64,000 nucleotides of DNA from Hyphomonadaceae bacterium BL14 (GTDB taxonomy: Bacteria; Pseudomonadota; Alphaproteobacteria; Caulobacterales; Maricaulaceae): assembly GCA_027627705.1 (NCBI GenBank), contig CP091242.1, positions 2,096,677 to 2,160,676 on the forward strand, written 5' to 3'. Under the pieces are notes generated by a model, which did not search any database, was not told where the DNA came from, and saw only the letters and a list, made by a program, of their open reading frames with translations. Below are positions 28,240 to 38,303 of the stretch, piece after piece; the first letter of the stretch is position 1; every line of letters starts with the position of its first letter. The position numbers and the translations under genes were made by a program.

Positions 28240-30651
28240 ATGACCGCACCGGGCCGCTTTCCATCGCCTGAAACCACGCCCGCCACGCCCCCTCCGGGCT
28301 GGTGGGCGCAGGCGCGTGCGCGGGTGCTGGGCGGCGCGCTGACCGTGCTGGGCGCGGGCGCGCTGATGGCAGTACTGAGCCATGATCCGCTGGATCCCAG
28401 CGTCAATGCCGCGACCGGGCGGGCCGTGGCCAATTGGCTGGGCACGCCGGGGGCGTCGGCGGCGGACCTGTTATTGCAGGCATTGGGGTGGGCGGGCGCG
28501 GCAGCGGCACTGGGACTGCTGGCCTGGGGCCTGATCCTGATAGTGCGCGGCGCGCGCGGACGCCCGGCCATGCTGGGCTGGCTGCGCCTGATGGCCGGGC
28601 TTGCCGGCGTCACGGGATTTGCGCTGGCGGCGGCGGCTTTGCCCATGCCGGCCAACTGGCCGTTTGCGGCCGGTCTGGGCGGCCTCCTGGGCGACCATGC
28701 CCTGTCAGGACTGGCCGGGTTGATCGCTCTGACCGGCGTGCCGGGCGCAGCGTTCGGCGCAGCGGGCCTGGGCCTGGCACTGGCCGTGGCGGGTCTGTTT
28801 TTCTGTTTCGGGCTGACCATGCGCGACATCGCAGCGGCGAGCGACCGGGCGGTCCTGGCGTGGGCGACGGTGCGGGTCTGGGCCGACCAGCTGATCGGGG
28901 CGGCACCGCGTCCCTGGCGGCGGGACCGCGATGCGGGCAGCCACCCCGCGCCCGATGGCCGGGCCGAGACCGCGCCCGGCTTCCTGCAGCCGGGCCGCAC
29001 GGCCCCTGCGGGCCTGCGCGCCAATCCCAAAGCCGAGCCGCAGGCCGATACCGGGCCCATCGTGAAGATCGCGCCCCGGCGGCGCACCAAGGCGTCCGAC
29101 CGGGAGGTGCGCGAAGCCCAGGGCGCGCTGGCGTTTGCCGAGACCGGCGGGTTTGACCTGCCGCGCCTCGATCTTCTGTCGCCGTCCCAGGCGCGAGCCA
29201 ATATCGCCGATCCGGCAGCGCTGGCACAGAACGCTGAATTGCTGTCGGGCGTGCTGACCGATTTCTCCGTGAAGGGCGAGATCACCGCCGTGCGCCCTGG
29301 CCCGGTGGTGACGCTGTACGAGCTGGAGCCTGCGCCCGGTGTGAAGACCAGCCGGGTGATCAATGTGGCCGACGATATCGCGCGGTCCATGGCGGCCCAG
29401 GCCTGCCGCATCGCCGTGGTGCCGGGGCGCAACGCCATCGGCATCGAACTGCCCAATCAGCACCGCGAGACAGTGTATCTGCGCGCGCTTCTGGCCTCCA
29501 AAGGCTTTGAAGATGCCAAGGCCGAGCTGCCGCTGGCGCTGGGCGAAACCATTGGCGGGGAGCCCTATACGGCTGATCTGGCGCGCATGCCGCATCTCTT
29601 GATCGCGGGCACCACCGGTTCTGGCAAATCGGTGGGCATCAACGCCATGATCCTGTCGCTGCTCTACCGGCTGACGCCGGACCAGTGCCGGATGATCATG
29701 ATTGATCCCAAAATGCTGGAACTGTCCGTCTATGACGGCATTCCCCACCTGCTCAGCCCCGTGGTCACCGACCCCAAGAAGGCGCTGGCCGCGCTGAAAT
29801 GGACCGTGCGCGAAATGGAGTCGCGCTATCTGAAAATGTCCAAGGTCGGCGTGCGCAATATGAAGGGCTTCAACGACCGCGCCGCCGAGGCGCGCGCCGC
29901 CGGAGAGATGCTGTCGCGCACCGTGCAGACCGGATTTGACCGGGAGACCGGCGAGCCGGTCTACGAGACCGAGACCATCCCGGCCGATGCCATGCCCTAT
30001 ATCGTGGTGGTCATCGACGAGATGGCCGATCTGATGATGGTGGCGGGCAAGGAGATCGAGGGCGCGGTGCAGCGCCTGGCCCAGATGGCGCGCGCGGCGG
30101 GCATCCACCTGATCATGGCGACCCAGCGCCCGTCGGTGGATGTGATCACCGGCACGATCAAGGCCAACTTCCCGACCCGCATTTCCTATCAGGTCACCTC
30201 GCGCATCGATTCGCGCACTATCCTCAATGAACAGGGCGCCGAGCAGCTGCTGGGCCAGGGCGATCTTCTGTTCATGGCCGGCGGCGGCCGCATCCGCCGC
30301 CTGCACGGGCCGTTCGTGTCCGATCAGGAAGTCGAGCAGGTGGCGGCCTGGCTCAAGGCCCAGGGCGCGCCGGACTATCTTGATGCGGTCACCGAAGAGA
30401 TCGACGAGGAGGGCGGCGCGGGCGATCTGTTCGGCGGCGGCGAAGGCTCCGGCGATGATCTGTTCGATCAGGCCGTGGCCGTGGTGGCGCGCGACCGCAA
30501 GGCCTCGACCAGCTATATCCAGCGCCGCCTGCAGATCGGCTATAACCGGGCCGCGTCTCTGGTGGAGCGCATGGAGGACGAGGGCATGATCGGTCCGGCC
30601 GACCATGCCGGCAAGCGCGAGATCTTCCTGCCCGAACGCGAAGGCGTGTGA
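28240..30651 (+). CDS. ftsK: DNA translocase FtsK
   Basis: An 803-residue septal DNA pump that clears the chromosome from the closing septum and activates XerCD at dif. The N-terminus has four or five hydrophobic segments, then a short proline- and charge-rich linker. The motor has Walker A G-T-T-G-S-G-K-S at 457-464 and Walker [11 protein letters not shown]. The C-terminal gamma winged-helix domain (about 735-800) reads [29 protein letters not shown]. Its Xer partner, XerC, is encoded at 60314. Confidence 0.96.
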   Translation: MTAPGRFPSPETTPATPPPGWWAQARARVLGGALTVLGAGALMAVLSHDPLDPSVNAATGRAVANWLGTPGASAADLLLQALGWAGAAAALGLLAWGLILIVRGARGRPAMLGWLRLMAGLAGVTGFALAAAALPMPANWPFAAGLGGLLGDHALSGLAGLIALTGVPGAAFGAAGLGLALAVAGLFFCFGLTMRDIAAASDRAVLAWATVRVWADQLIGAAPRPWRRDRDAGSHPAPDGRAETAPGFLQPGRTAPAGLRANPKAEPQADTGPIVKIAPRRRTKASDREVREAQGALAFAETGGFDLPRLDLLSPSQARANIADPAALAQNAELLSGVLTDFSVKGEITAVRPGPVVTLYELEPAPGVKTSRVINVADDIARSMAAQACRIAVVPGRNAIGIELPNQHRETVYLRALLASKGFEDAKAELPLALGETIGGEPYTADLARMPHLLIAGTTGSGKSVGINAMILSLLYRLTPDQCRMIMIDPKMLELSVYDGIPHLLSPVVTDPKKALAALKWTVREMESRYLKMSKVGVRNMKGFNDRAAEARAAGEMLSRTVQTGFDRETGEPVYETETIPADAMPYIVVVIDEMADLMMVAGKEIEGAVQRLAQMARAAGIHLIMATQRPSVDVITGTIKANFPTRISYQVTSRIDSRTILNEQGAEQLLGQGDLLFMAGGGRIRRLHGPFVSDQEVEQVAAWLKAQGAPDYLDAVTEEIDEEGGAGDLFGGGEGSGDDLFDQAVAVVARDRKASTSYIQRRLQIGYNRAASLVERMEDEGMIGPADHAGKREIFLPEREGV

Positions 30652-30717
30652 GGCGGCTGAACCGCCGGGGTCTCCCGCGCGTATACTTGCCAGGCAGACA
30701 AGAGTGGAGCTTTCCCC

Positions 30718-31041
30718 ATGACCCTGGTGCGTATCCTGAGCCTTCTTGGCGGGCTGATCCTGCTGGGTGCCATTGTCTGGGCGGTGATGACCGCCGGACA
30801 GTCGCTCACCGAGGCGATCGCATGGCTGATTTCCGGGCCGTGGGGCGTAGTGAGCCTCATTGATCTCTATCTGGGCTTTTTCTTCATCGGCGTGCTGATC
30901 TGGCTTCTGGAGCCCAGCAAAAAGATCGCGCTCCTGTTCATCCTGCCCCTGCCGTTTCTGGGCAATGTGTGGGCGGCGGTGTGGATGGCCTGGCGTCTCG
31001 CCCATGTGATCCGCGCGCGGGGAACGCAGCCCGCGCAATAA
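30718..31041 (+). CDS. DUF1475-like small membrane protein
   Basis: A 107-residue protein with three hydrophobic helices, about residues 5-25, 45-65 and 72-90. It resembles the DUF1475 family in its LYLGFFFIGVLIWLLEPS and LPFLGNVWAAVWMAWRL stretches. No function is known. It follows ftsK by 66 bp, with a TTTCCCC before the ATG and no clear ribosome-binding site. Confidence 0.6.
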   Translation: MTLVRILSLLGGLILLGAIVWAVMTAGQSLTEAIAWLISGPWGVVSLIDLYLGFFFIGVLIWLLEPSKKIALLFILPLPFLGNVWAAVWMAWRLAHVIRARGTQPAQ

Positions 31042-31122
31042 CGCTGCGCGTGGCGGCCATCCGCACAGCCCCGGCGCACATTCCGGAATGACAGGGCGGG
31101 CGCACAGGTTTAACCGGGCGCC

Positions 31123-32064
31123 ATGCGCACGCCCCGCCCTCCTTCGCAGCAGCCTGCAGCGCCTGACCCGTCCGGTCGGCTGGACCCGGCGCGGGCGGGT
31201 ATGGCGGCCCTGGCCAGCTATGCGGTCTGGGGCCTGTCGCCGATTTTCTACAAGATGCTGGCCTTCGCCAGCGCGGCCGAGATCGTGCTGCACCGCGCGA
31301 TATGGTCCGTCCCGGCCTTGCTGGCCCTGTTATGGATGGCACGCCGCATGGGTCCGGCGCTGGCGGTGCTCAAGGACCGGCGCGCGCTTCTCCTCCTGAC
31401 CTTCACCGCCCTGGTCATCGGGTCCAACTGGTGGCTGTTCATTTTCGCCGTCAATTCCGGGCGCGTGCTGGAAGTCTCGCTGGGCTATTTCATCAATCCT
31501 TTGATGAATGTGGCCGTGGGCGTGTTCATCGCCCATGAGCGCTTCGGGCGGTGGCGGGCGGTGGCGGTGGGGCTGGCCGCGCTGGGCGTCGCCAACCAGA
31601 TCATCACCGTGGGCGAGCTGCCCCTCATCGGGCTGGCGCTGGCCGGGACGTTCACCGTCTATGGCTATGTGCGCAAGACCATCGCCATAGACGGGCGTAT
31701 CGGCCTGTTCTGGGAGACCGCGATCCTGGCCGTGCCGTCCTTTGTGGCGCTGATCTTCGTGGAGATCGGCTCGGGCGGGAGTTTCTTCACCGGACCGCAG
31801 GCGGCGCTCCTGCTGATCCTCACCGGACCCATGACCGTGGCGCCGCTCCTGCTGTTCGTGCTGGGCGCGCGCGGGGTGAGCTTCGCCACGCTGGGGCTTC
31901 TCCAGTTTCTGGCGCCGACGCTGCAATTCATTGTCGGCCTGGCCTATGGCGAGGTTTTCACCATGGGCCATCTCATCACCTTCGTGCTGATCTGGTCGGG
32001 GCTGGCCGTATTTGCCATCGATCTCCTACACTCCCACCGCAAAGCCGCGAACGGAACGCCATGA
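31123..32064 (+). CDS. rarD: EamA-family transporter RarD
   Basis: A 313-residue transporter with about ten helices. It resembles RarD by ASYAVWGLSPIFYKML near the start, W-W-L-F-I-F-A-V-N-S-G-R-V-L-E-V-S-L-G-Y-F-I-N-P, and VYGYVRKT. RarD proteins are linked to chloramphenicol sensitivity; substrate unknown. The proline-rich N-terminal extension (30 residues) may mean the true start is further in. Its stop overlaps the next gene start by 4 bp (ATGA). Confidence 0.87.
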   Translation: MRTPRPPSQQPAAPDPSGRLDPARAGMAALASYAVWGLSPIFYKMLAFASAAEIVLHRAIWSVPALLALLWMARRMGPALAVLKDRRALLLLTFTALVIGSNWWLFIFAVNSGRVLEVSLGYFINPLMNVAVGVFIAHERFGRWRAVAVGLAALGVANQIITVGELPLIGLALAGTFTVYGYVRKTIAIDGRIGLFWETAILAVPSFVALIFVEIGSGGSFFTGPQAALLLILTGPMTVAPLLLFVLGARGVSFATLGLLQFLAPTLQFIVGLAYGEVFTMGHLITFVLIWSGLAVFAIDLLHSHRKAANGTP

Positions 32065-33035
32065 CCACCGCCCTTCCTGCCATGCCCCCCGCCCGCCGCG
32101 TGCGCGCGGGCGATATCACCCTCAGCGTCCATGAGGCAGGGCCGCAGGATGGACTGCCAGTGCTCCTGCTGCATGGCTGGCCGGATCTGGCCCTGGGCTG
32201 GGCGCCCCAGATCGCAGCCCTGAGCGGGGCAGGTTACCGGGTGATCGCGCCGGATTTACGAGGATTTGGCGCATCCGACGCACCGCACGAGATTGAAGCC
32301 TACGGCATCGACGTCATGTGCGCCGATATCGAGAATCTGCTCGATGCCCTGGGGATCGAGCGGGCTGTGATCGCCGGGCATGACTGGGGCGGGATCATCC
32401 TGTGGCAGGCCGCCTGCCTCATCCCGCACCGGTTTCTCGGCGCCATTGGCGTCAACACGCCCCATCTGCCGCGCAGCTCCACCCCGCCGCTGGACGTGTT
32501 CCGCGAGCAGGGGGGTGAGGAGCACTATATCGTGCGCTTCCAGGACGAGGCGGCGGATACGCTGTTCACGGGCCGCGAGGAGGATTTCTTTGCTTTCAGC
32601 TTTGGCGCGCCGCCGCCCAGTGGCGATCTCACCAGGCTACCCGCCTCCATCACCCATCTGCCCCGGCGCTTTGACGCCTTCGTGGCGCGCGGCGGGCTGA
32701 AATCGGAAGATGATTGCGTGGTGGGCCCAGAGATGCGCGCGCAGTACGCGGAGGCCTATCGCCGGTCGGGGTTTCGCGGCGGGCTCAATCTCTACCGTAA
32801 TTTCAACGCCAACTGGGAACGCATGGGCGGGGTGGATCACCGCCTGTCCATGCCCTGCCTGATGATCTCGGCCGAGTGCGACTTCATGCTGCCGCCCAGG
32901 CTCACCGCCTGGATGCCGGCGCTGTGCCGTGATCTCGAACGCCATGTCATCGAGGATATCGGCCACTGGACCATGGCCGAGGCGCCGGACGCCCTCAACG
33001 CGCTGATGCTGGACTGGCTCACGCGCCGGTTCTGA
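32061..33035 (+). CDS. Alpha/beta hydrolase, epoxide hydrolase-like
   Basis: A 324-residue soluble hydrolase. L-H-G-W-P-D is the oxyanion motif and G-H-D-W-G-G holds the nucleophile Asp, as in soluble epoxide hydrolases and haloalkane dehalogenases. The C-terminal GHWTMAEAPD gives the catalytic His. The cap domain has tyrosines that could activate the epoxide, such as in YRRSGFRGGLNLYRNF. It overlaps rarD by 4 bp, so they are probably co-translated, though a link in function is not obvious. Confidence 0.8.
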   Translation: MTTALPAMPPARRVRAGDITLSVHEAGPQDGLPVLLLHGWPDLALGWAPQIAALSGAGYRVIAPDLRGFGASDAPHEIEAYGIDVMCADIENLLDALGIERAVIAGHDWGGIILWQAACLIPHRFLGAIGVNTPHLPRSSTPPLDVFREQGGEEHYIVRFQDEAADTLFTGREEDFFAFSFGAPPPSGDLTRLPASITHLPRRFDAFVARGGLKSEDDCVVGPEMRAQYAEAYRRSGFRGGLNLYRNFNANWERMGGVDHRLSMPCLMISAECDFMLPPRLTAWMPALCRDLERHVIEDIGHWTMAEAPDALNALMLDWLTRRF

Positions 33036-33138
33036 CAGCTCGCCCGCAAGCGGTCTTGCCGGGCTGGACCCCCTGCGCGCCCCGTGCAAGGTTGGGTGCC
33101 TCCCCTTTATCCCAGCCACAGCAGGACGAGCGGCCGAA

Positions 33139-34812
33139 TTGACAGATCAGCCCAATCCCCAGAGCGAACCTGACCGCAAGCGCGGCCTCTTCACCCGCTT
33201 CCTCGATTCGGTGGAGTGGCTGGGCAATCTCCTGCCCCATCCGGTGACGCTGTTTGCGATTCTCGCCGGTTTGATGATCCTGGCCTCGGGCCTGTTCGGC
33301 GGCCTGCTGGAGGTGGCGGTGGAGGATCCGCGCCCCGAGGGCGCGCGCGGCCGGGCCGATGACGGCATGATCCGCGCGGTCAGCCTGATGAATGAGGACG
33401 GGTTCCGGCGCATCTTTACGAGCCTGACCACCAATTTCACCAGCTTTGCGCCGCTGGGCGTCGTGCTGGTGGCGATGCTGGGCGTGGGCGTAGCGGAGAA
33501 ATCGGGCCTGTTGTCGGCCGCCGTGCGCTCCATCGTACTGGGTGCCAACAAGCATACCGTCACAGTGGCCGTGGTGTTCGCCGGCGTCCTCTCCAACACG
33601 GCGTCGGAGATGGGCTATGTGGTGCTGGTGCCGCTGGCGGGCGCGGTGTTTTACGCGCTGGGCCGCCACCCGCTGGCGGGCATGGCGGCGGCGTTCGCAG
33701 GCGTCTCAGGCGGCTATAGCGCGAACCTCCTGATCGGCACCATCGACCCGCTGCTGGCGGGGATCACCACCGAAGCCGCCCAGCTGATCGACCCGGACTA
33801 TGTCGTGTCGGCGCCGGCCAACTGGTATTTCATGGTGGTCTCCACCTTCCTGATCACGATCATCGGCTCGCTGGTCACCATCTTCATCGTCGAGCCCAAG
33901 CTGGGCCCCTATGATACCAGCCACGCCGACCCGGCCGTGCTCGACGGCAAGATGATGCAACCTGTCTCCGGCCAGGAGACGAAGGGCCTCATGTGGGCAG
34001 GTCTGGCGTCGCTGGGCGTGTTTGCGGCCATGGCCTGGACGCTGATGGGAGATGAGCTGGCGCTGACCTTGCCGTTTATCGGCACGCTGTTCTCGGTGAC
34101 CGTTCCCGACTGGCTGCCGGGCTGGGGCAGCTTGCGCAATCCCGAAACGGGCTCCATCTTCGAGCAGGCGCCGTTCTTTACCGGGTTCGTGACCTGGATT
34201 TTCCTGTTCTTCCTCATCGTCGGCTTCACCTATGGACGCGCCGCCGGGACGATGAAGAACGACCGCGATGTGATTGACGGCATGGCCTCGGCCATCTCCA
34301 CGCTCGGCCTCTATATCGTGCTGGTCTTCTTCGCGGCGCAGTTCGTAGCGTTCTTCAACTGGTCCAATTTGGGCGCCATCACCGCAGTCACCGGGGCACA
34401 GTTCCTCATCGATACCGGCCTGACAGGACCGGCCATCTTCGTCGGCTTCATCATATTGTGCGGGTTTGTGAACCTGATGCTGGGCTCTGCCAGCGCGCAA
34501 TGGGCGGTGACCGCGCCGATTTTCGTGCCCATGCTGATGCTGGTGGGCTATTCGCCCGAAGTGATCCAGGCCGCCTACCGGATCGGGGATTCATCGACCA
34601 ATATCATCACGCCGATGATGAGCTATTTCGGGCTGATCCTGGCGTGGATGACGCGCTATGACAAAAAACTCGGCATCGGCACCGTGATCGCGATGATGCT
34701 GCCCTACTCGATGATCTTCCTGGTCACCTGGACGGCGCTGTTCTTCTTGTGGACCTTCGCTCTGGGCCTGCCCGTGGGGCCGGGCGCGCCGACCTATTAT
34801 CCGGCGGGCTGA
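33139..34812 (+). CDS. AbgT-family transporter
   Basis: A 557-residue membrane protein of the AbgT family (p-aminobenzoyl-glutamate uptake or sulfonamide export). It has about 11 helices; the signatures PHPVTLFAILAG near residue 33, VLSNTASEMGYVVLVPLAG and GVSGGYSANLLIGTIDPLLAGIT, and a C-terminal ASAQWAVTAPIFVPMLMLVGYSPE. The start is TTG 33139 with an AGGACGAG site upstream. It converges with metK over an 82-bp gap that holds a hairpin. Confidence 0.87.
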   Translation: MTDQPNPQSEPDRKRGLFTRFLDSVEWLGNLLPHPVTLFAILAGLMILASGLFGGLLEVAVEDPRPEGARGRADDGMIRAVSLMNEDGFRRIFTSLTTNFTSFAPLGVVLVAMLGVGVAEKSGLLSAAVRSIVLGANKHTVTVAVVFAGVLSNTASEMGYVVLVPLAGAVFYALGRHPLAGMAAAFAGVSGGYSANLLIGTIDPLLAGITTEAAQLIDPDYVVSAPANWYFMVVSTFLITIIGSLVTIFIVEPKLGPYDTSHADPAVLDGKMMQPVSGQETKGLMWAGLASLGVFAAMAWTLMGDELALTLPFIGTLFSVTVPDWLPGWGSLRNPETGSIFEQAPFFTGFVTWIFLFFLIVGFTYGRAAGTMKNDRDVIDGMASAISTLGLYIVLVFFAAQFVAFFNWSNLGAITAVTGAQFLIDTGLTGPAIFVGFIILCGFVNLMLGSASAQWAVTAPIFVPMLMLVGYSPEVIQAAYRIGDSSTNIITPMMSYFGLILAWMTRYDKKLGIGTVIAMMLPYSMIFLVTWTALFFLWTFALGLPVGPGAPTYYPAG

Positions 34813-34819
34813 ACATGAC

Positions 34820-34848
34820 AGCGCCGCCCGGCCATGCCGGGCGGCGCT
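34820..34848. terminator. Hairpin between converging AbgT and metK genes
   Basis: A perfect 13-bp stem, AGCGCCGCCCGGC with GCCGGGCGGCGCT, closes a 3-nt CAT loop. No T-run follows on either strand, so it may stop transcription by rho-assisted means or mark the mRNA end. Confidence 0.55.
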
Positions 34849-34894
34849 GGACGCTTGAAACGGACGCGCCGGACAGGGCGCGCTAGTCAGATCA

Positions 34895-36067
34895 TCAGGC
34901 CAGGGATTTAAGCTGTTCGGCCAGGTCGGTTCTCTCCCAGGAGAAGCCGCCATCAGCGTCCGGCGTGCGGCCGAAATGGCCATAAGCGGACGTGCGGGCA
35001 TAGATCGCCCGGTTCAGGCCCAGATGGGTGCGGATGCCGCGCGGCGACAGATTGACCATCTCCGGCAGGCGCTTTTCCAGCACCGCTTCATCGATCTCGC
35101 CCGTGCCGTGCAGGTCGACATAGACCGAGAGCGGCTTGGCCACGCCGATGGCGTAGGAGAGCTGGATGGTGCATTTCCTGGCCAGGCCCGAGGCCACGAC
35201 ATTCTTGGCCAGATAGCGCGAGACATAGGCCGCCGAGCGGTCCACCTTCGTGGGGTCTTTACCCGAAAATGCGCCGCCGCCATGGGGGGCCGCGCCGCCA
35301 TAGGTGTCCACGATGATCTTGCGGCCGGTCAGGCCGGCATCACCATCGGGTCCGCCAATGACAAACTTCCCGGTCGGATTGACGTAGAACTCGTCCTCTT
35401 CGGGGAACCAGCCCTCGGGAAGTACCTGCTGGACGATCGGGCGCACCAGCGCGCGCACGGTATCGAGCGACACGCCCTCTTTGTGCTGGGTGGACACCAC
35501 CACGCTGGTCACCGCCACCGGGCGGCCGTTCTCATAGCGCAGCGTGACCTGGGACTTGGCGTCGGGCTCGAACTCCGGGCGCTCGCCCGACTTGCGCAGC
35601 CGCGCCATCTCTTTCAGGATTTTGTGTGAATAGCTGATCGGGGCCGGCATCAGCTCCGGGGTCTCGTCGCAGGCAAAGCCGAACATGATTCCCTGGTCGC
35701 CGGCACCTTCTTCCTTGTAGGCGCCCGCGCCCTCGTCAACGCCCTGGGCGATGTCGGCAGACTGTTCGTGCAGATAATTGGCGAACTGGGCGGTCTCCCA
35801 GTGGAAGCCATCCTGCTCATAGCCGATGTCGCGCACAGCAGCCCGCACGGCGGCCTCAATCTCCTCGCTGGAGATATCCGACGCGCAGCGGGTTTCGCCG
35901 GCCAGCACGATGCGGTTGGTGGTGGTCAGCGTTTCACATGCCACCCGCGCAACAGGGTCACGCGACAGGAACAGGTCGACGACCGTATCGGAGATACGGT
36001 CGCACACCTTGTCCGGGTGACCTTCGGAAACGCTTTCGCTGGTGAAGAGATAGGAAGTTCGGGCCAC
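34895..36067 (-). CDS. metK: S-adenosylmethionine synthetase
   Basis: A 390-residue enzyme making SAM from methionine and ATP. Signatures are [19 protein letters not shown], the glycine loop in [13 protein letters not shown] and the later [19 protein letters not shown]. The start is GTG 36067; the only ribosome-binding candidate, GGAG, is the end of a perfect inverted repeat just upstream. Length is normal. In related alphaproteobacteria trmB-rimP-nusA follow metK; here an AbgT gene converges from the other side instead. Confidence 0.97.
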   Translation of the reverse strand: MARTSYLFTSESVSEGHPDKVCDRISDTVVDLFLSRDPVARVACETLTTTNRIVLAGETRCASDISSEEIEAAVRAAVRDIGYEQDGFHWETAQFANYLHEQSADIAQGVDEGAGAYKEEGAGDQGIMFGFACDETPELMPAPISYSHKILKEMARLRKSGERPEFEPDAKSQVTLRYENGRPVAVTSVVVSTQHKEGVSLDTVRALVRPIVQQVLPEGWFPEEDEFYVNPTGKFVIGGPDGDAGLTGRKIIVDTYGGAAPHGGGAFSGKDPTKVDRSAAYVSRYLAKNVVASGLARKCTIQLSYAIGVAKPLSVYVDLHGTGEIDEAVLEKRLPEMVNLSPRGIRTHLGLNRAIYARTSAYGHFGRTPDADGGFSWERTDLAEQLKSLA

Positions 36068-36074
36068 GCAGGAT

Positions 36075-36104
36075 GCTCCATATAAAGATCGCTTTATATG
36101 GAGC
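36075..36104 (-). promoter_or_regulatory. Perfect inverted repeat covering the metK ribosome-binding site
   Basis: GCTCCATATAAAG and CTTTATATGGAGC are exact reverse complements around ATCG. Read on the metK strand, the second arm ends in GGAG, 8 bp before the GTG start, so in mRNA the hairpin would pair GGAG with CUCC. The CATATAAAG/CTTTATATG core also recalls, from memory, operators of methionine-cycle regulators (SahR-type). It may act as DNA operator, RNA hairpin or both. Confidence 0.7.
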
Positions 36105-36175
36105 GCTTAAAGCCTATCCCTGACGCAATTGCAAGCCGGTCAGAAGCGCCAGGCCGTCACCGGCGCGGCCGGGGC

Positions 36176-36613
36176 TCACGCCTCGTCGGCCTGGGCAGCG
36201 GCGGCTTCGGCTTCTTCGGCGGCCAGCGTGCGCACCAGTTCCAGAATCCGGCGGCGCACCTTGCCGTCCTTGATGCGCGCAAACGCCTGGGCCAGGGCCA
36301 CACCATCGGCCGACTGGATGAAATCATCCACGATCGGGGTCTGGTCACCTTCCGAGAAGCCCGGCTGGGCAGCCGCTTCGGACACACCGTCATAGAAAAA
36401 GGACACCGGCACATCGAGCACCCGCGCCATCAGCCAGAGGCGCCCGGCACCGACGCGGTTGGTCCCGCGCTCATACTTCTGGATCTGCTGGAAAGTCACG
36501 CCCAGCTCATCGCCCAGTTTTTCCTGGCTCATGTTCAGAAGCTGGCGGCGCAGGCGCACGCGCGAGCCAACGTGACGGTCAACGGAATTCGGGCCACGGG
36601 GATTGACGCTCAT
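36176..36613 (-). CDS. XRE-family transcriptional regulator (PhrR/PraR-like)
   Basis: A 145-residue DNA-binding protein. The helix-turn-helix covers residues 15-70 (GSRVRLRRQLLNMSQEKLGDELGVTFQQIQKYERGTNRVGAGRL), followed by a linker VPVSFFYDGVSE and an acidic, alanine-rich tail. It resembles the regulator placed between lnt and metK in many alphaproteobacteria (PhrR/PraR in rhizobia). It may regulate its own promoter. It lies 108 bp before metK and 52 bp after lnt. Confidence 0.82.
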   Translation of the reverse strand: MSVNPRGPNSVDRHVGSRVRLRRQLLNMSQEKLGDELGVTFQQIQKYERGTNRVGAGRLWLMARVLDVPVSFFYDGVSEAAAQPGFSEGDQTPIVDDFIQSADGVALAQAFARIKDGKVRRRILELVRTLAAEEAEAAAAQADEA

Positions 36614-36665
36614 GGTGGGCTTTTCCTGTCTTCGGCGGCGGACCGTGTGATCCAGCGGCCCTCAA

Positions 36666-38303
36666 TCATACGCTGCAATGCGACTTTCGTGTGTCGAACC
36701 TTCGGCGAAACATTAACCAAGCAACGCCGCTATTCAGCACAAGGAGAATCAAAAAGGCGACGCCCCACAGGCCCCCTCCGTAGAGGGCGTAAGGGGTCTC
36801 GTCCAGTCTCTCAAGCAACACTACGTCAATAAAAGCTTCCGCATCAACTGCCAGAGCGTGCTCGATACGACCATAGGGGTCAATCTGTCCCGACACGCCG
36901 TTTGAAGCCGCCCGCACGAGCGGCAAGCCTTCTTCCAATGCCCGGTACTGCGCCTGGTTGAGATGCTGGCGCGGCCCGGCGGACGAACCATACCACGAAT
37001 CATTGGAGATATTCACCAGCCAATGGGGCCGGTCATCCCCGCGCGGTGCGAAGCGCGGGAAGATCACCTCATAACAGATCAGCGGCGCGACAGGGCCCAG
37101 CCCGGCCAGCTGCAAGGTGCGGGCCGCCTCGCCGGGCGAATAGAAGGGGGCCATGGTGGACAGGGTTTCGAAGCCGACAAGCCGGGTCAGCGATGCCAGC
37201 GGATTACCTTCGCCGAATGGCACCAGGCGCACCTTGTCATAGGTCGCCTCGACCCGCATCCAGCCGGACTCCATGCGCAGGGCGGCCAGGGCGTTGTAGT
37301 ACCGGTCCGGGGCACCATCCTCGCCGCGCCGGGCGCGTGCCGTGCCCGCCATAAGCAGCGCGCCGTCGGGCAGGGCCCGGCGTATATCGCCCATCAGATC
37401 GGGTTCATTGAGCAGGAAGGCCGGGACCGCGCCTTCAGGCCAGACGATGGCCGACACATCCTCCAAACCCGGGGCTGCCGACAGGACCAGATAGCGCTGC
37501 AATATCTCCCGGCGAACGGCATGGGTCTTGTCGCGCTGGTCGAGATCGATCTGCACCACCCGCACCGTCTGTCCGGTCGCGAGCATGTGCGCGTCAGACA
37601 GGCGCATCGCACCCCATCCCCAGGCACCCGCCAGCAGGGCGAAGCCCAGCGTCAGCGGCAGGGCGCGCGCCAGAACCGGTCCGCGCCCGGCGAGGGCTGC
37701 GGGCGCGGCAAACGCGAACAAGACCAGCGCCGACAGGCCCGCCGCGCCGATCACGCTGGCGATCTGGCTGACCGCCCCGCCGGCGGCGAACACATGGCCG
37801 GGCAGATTCCACGGAAAGCCGGTGAGCACCGTCGAACGTGCCAGTTCCACGACCATGAAAGCACCGGCAAACACGGTGATGCGGTGTGCACCGCGCGGCG
37901 CGATACGGGCATAGACTGCGCCGGCTGCGCCCCAGAACAGGGCCAGGCCGGCGGGCAACAGGATCAGCGGTGCCCAGATCAGCCAGAGATAGTCTTCCGC
38001 CTGTACCAGAAAGGCATTGGCCACCCACCAGGTGCCGGCCAGAAACTGGCCTGCACCAAATGACCAGGCGCGCGCAAAGCCGGCCTTGACCGGCGTACGC
38101 GTGCGCCGCGCCCCGTCCAGCGCCCAGACCAGAGCGCAATAGGCCGCGATCAAAGCGGGCTGGATATGGAAGGGCGCATGGGCCAGCACGCCAAAAGCGC
38201 CCGCAATGAACAGTGCGGCGTAAAGCTGAAGTCCGCGCAGGGCGCGCAAGCGCGCGCGCAACCGCCTCAGGGGCGCGCGCGGCAGCGCACCCGGGGCTGT
38301 CAC
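36666..38303 (-). CDS. lnt: Apolipoprotein N-acyltransferase
   Basis: A 545-residue inner-membrane enzyme that adds the third acyl chain to lipoproteins. The N-terminal half has about six helices; the nitrilase-like domain has the catalytic Glu in WPEGAVPAF, Lys in YDKVRLVPFGE and Cys in LICYEVIFP. The C-terminus has a last helix. Starts with GTG overlapping corC by 4 bp. Its presence fits the several lipoproteins predicted in this window. Confidence 0.95.
   Translation of the reverse strand: MTAPGALPRAPLRRLRARLRALRGLQLYAALFIAGAFGVLAHAPFHIQPALIAAYCALVWALDGARRTRTPVKAGFARAWSFGAGQFLAGTWWVANAFLVQAEDYLWLIWAPLILLPAGLALFWGAAGAVYARIAPRGAHRITVFAGAFMVVELARSTVLTGFPWNLPGHVFAAGGAVSQIASVIGAAGLSALVLFAFAAPAALAGRGPVLARALPLTLGFALLAGAWGWGAMRLSDAHMLATGQTVRVVQIDLDQRDKTHAVRREILQRYLVLSAAPGLEDVSAIVWPEGAVPAFLLNEPDLMGDIRRALPDGALLMAGTARARRGEDGAPDRYYNALAALRMESGWMRVEATYDKVRLVPFGEGNPLASLTRLVGFETLSTMAPFYSPGEAARTLQLAGLGPVAPLICYEVIFPRFAPRGDDRPHWLVNISNDSWYGSSAGPRQHLNQAQYRALEEGLPLVRAASNGVSGQIDPYGRIEHALAVDAEAFIDVVLLERLDETPYALYGGGLWGVAFLILLVLNSGVAWLMFRRRFDTRKSHCSV

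Noticed and set aside
28705..31293. Long open frame on the minus strand over ftsK
   Set aside because: It is antisense to ftsK, a well-supported gene. High GC makes long chance frames common here. The protein is His/Gly/Arg-rich without recognisable domains.
36068..36175. SAM or SAM/SAH riboswitch before metK
   Set aside because: Known consensus elements and pseudoknots are not recognisable; only the 30-bp inverted repeat is present.
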